Of a stretch of DNA of 7,092 nucleotides, positions 6,150 through 7,092 are shown piece after piece. Origin of the DNA: JBBSHS01 sp038232515 (lineage in GTDB: Bacteria > Actinomycetota > Acidimicrobiia > Acidimicrobiales > JAUJNH01). Positions within the stretch are counted from its first letter, which is position 1, and every line of letters starts with the position of its first letter. A program made the position numbers and the translations under genes. The notes under the pieces are model-generated. The model did not search any database and was not told the origin of the DNA. It saw nothing but the letters and a program-made list of their open reading frames with translations. The DNA lies in contig JBBSHS010000106.1 in the NCBI GenBank assembly GCA_038232515.1, positions 1 to 7,092 of the forward strand. Reading direction: 5' to 3'.

Positions 6150-7092
6150 GTGACCGACCGTGCGATTGCCGACTACGGCATGCTGTCCGACTGCCACTCG
6201 GCGGCCCTGGTCAGCGGGGAGGGTTCGGTCGACTGGCTGTGCTTCCCCCGCTTCGACTCGCCGTCGGTGTTCGGCCGGATCCTCGACGCCGAGGCTGGTC
6301 ACTGGTCGATCCACCCGGTCGCCGAGTTCGACGTCCGTCGCCGCTACATGCCCGGCTCTTTGGTGCTCGAGACCCAATTCACCACGGCCGCCGGAATGGT
6401 CATGGTCACCGACGCACTGGTCCTCTCCCCCGAGGCGGCGGACGAGGACCTCGGAGCCGGGGCCCCCACGTCCTGGTTCGCGTGGCCGAGGCAACCGAGG
6501 GATCGGTCGACCTGGCCGTCCGGTACTCGCCACGACCCGAGTACGGCCTGGTCCGCCCACGGCTCGACTCCAGCGACGGTGACACGCTGGACGCCGTCGT
6601 CGTCACCGGGGGCGGCGCCGACCGCCTGTGGCTGTCCGGTCCGGCGCCCGACCTCGTCGCCGACGGTCAGGCCCACTGGCGGATCCACCTGCACCGTGGT
6701 CGACGGGTCGGTTTCGCACTCGGACACTCCTTGCAGGGCGACCCCACACCGTTGCCGTGGCCCCAGGACGAGATCGGCCGACGCCTGGATCTCACCCTGC
6801 AGGCGTGGCGGCAGTGGTCCGGCCGGGGACAGGCGCACCACGTGGTTTCGCCCCTCATCCAGCAAAGCGGACTGGTGCAGCGTGGGCTGACCTACCACCC
6901 GACCGGCGCGATCATCGCTGCTCCCACCACGTCGCTTCCCGAACAGGCCGGCGGCATCAGGAACTGGGACTACCGGTACTCCTGGCTCCGTCGTGCTGCT
7001 CCGACGGTGGATGCATTGACCCTCGCCGGGTCGACCGCGGACGCCACCAGGTTCGCGTCGTGGATCCTGGCGACCACTGCGACAGGAGGACC
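6150..7092 (+). pseudogene. GH15 glucoamylase/trehalase family gene, frameshifted and 3' incomplete
   Basis: From a GTG at 6150, residues 1-106 match the N-terminal beta domain of GH15-like proteins (IADYGMLSDCHSAALV, GSVDWLCFPRFDSPSVFG). At 6463-6467 the frame shifts. The uninterrupted 5' frame runs on as low-quality sequence to a stop at 6888-6890. From 6467 a different frame stays open to the window edge and continues the family: HVLVRVAEATEGSVDLAVRY, then GLTYHPTGAIIAAPTTSLPE and NWDYRYSWLR. Restoring one C would give one continuous gene (GAGAPHVLVRV). GH15 enzymes release glucose from alpha-glucans or cleave trehalose; the catalytic glutamates would lie beyond the window. The usual WLRDA is WLRRA here (6983-6997), which affects a residue expected to contact the glucose in subsite -1. 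Either the base loss is a sequencing error, or this is a decaying copy. No clear ribosome site precedes the GTG. GTG is preferred over the ATG at codon 11 because ADYG belongs to the family. Confidence 0.8.
6459..6470 (+). other. Frameshift site in the GH15 gene (GGGG followed by five C)
   Basis: The 5' frame reads G-A-P through GGG GCC CCC at 6459-6467, then goes off family. The downstream family frame begins with CAC at 6467-6469. One additional C in the run at 6463-6467 joins them exactly. The homopolymer context makes both a sequencing/assembly indel and a true slippage mutation plausible. Confidence 0.75.

Noticed and set aside
6468..6890. Remaining 5'-frame translation of the GH15 gene after the C run
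   Set aside because: This part is Ser/Pro/Arg-rich with no family resemblance, while the alternate frame over the same bases is GH15-like, so it is out-of-frame read-through.

Overview
The window is very GC-rich, uses GTG starts freely, and packs its genes with overlaps of a few bases. This suggests a high-GC actinobacterium, possibly an environmental Acidimicrobiia-type lineage, although no marker gene fixes the taxon. I see no RNA gene, mobile element, CRISPR array or phage gene. Two gene strings diverge from an intergenic gap at about 4898-5109.

The left string is on the minus strand and is read from about 4897 down to 1. It starts with a short frame that looks like only the tail of a sulfite-oxidase-type molybdoenzyme (4661-4897, a probable remnant). 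Next comes a mandelate racemase/muconate lactonizing enzyme of the enolase superfamily (3557-4660) with a complete catalytic set. It is followed by a 745-residue glycogen-debranching-enzyme-like glycosidase (1323-3560) and a PoxB-type thiamine diphosphate enzyme (1320 down to 1, cut by the window edge). The junctions are TGA directly followed by GTG, an ATGA overlap, and a 2-base gap, so the string is almost certainly one translationally coupled operon.

The right string is on the plus strand and is read from 5110 to the end. It holds a small single-cysteine peroxiredoxin-like protein (5110-5619), an unrecognised 171-residue protein joined to it by a GTGA overlap (5616-6131), and a GH15 glucoamylase/trehalase-family gene from 6150 to the window edge. 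The GH15 gene has a one-base frameshift in a run of five C at 6463-6467, and its otherwise conserved NWDYRYSWLRDA-type motif reads WLRRA.

Taken together, the locus holds two six-hairpin-type alpha-glucan/alpha-glucoside hydrolases, a sugar-acid-type enolase-superfamily enzyme, a PoxB-like 2-keto acid enzyme and a peroxiredoxin. A reasonable inference is a carbohydrate module in which glucosides are opened, a sugar acid is dehydrated or racemised, and a 2-keto acid is decarboxylated. No substrate can be read from the sequence. The points most worth a second look are the frameshifted GH15 gene with its altered motif, the molybdoenzyme tail fused by position to the operon, and the unrecognised 171-residue protein.
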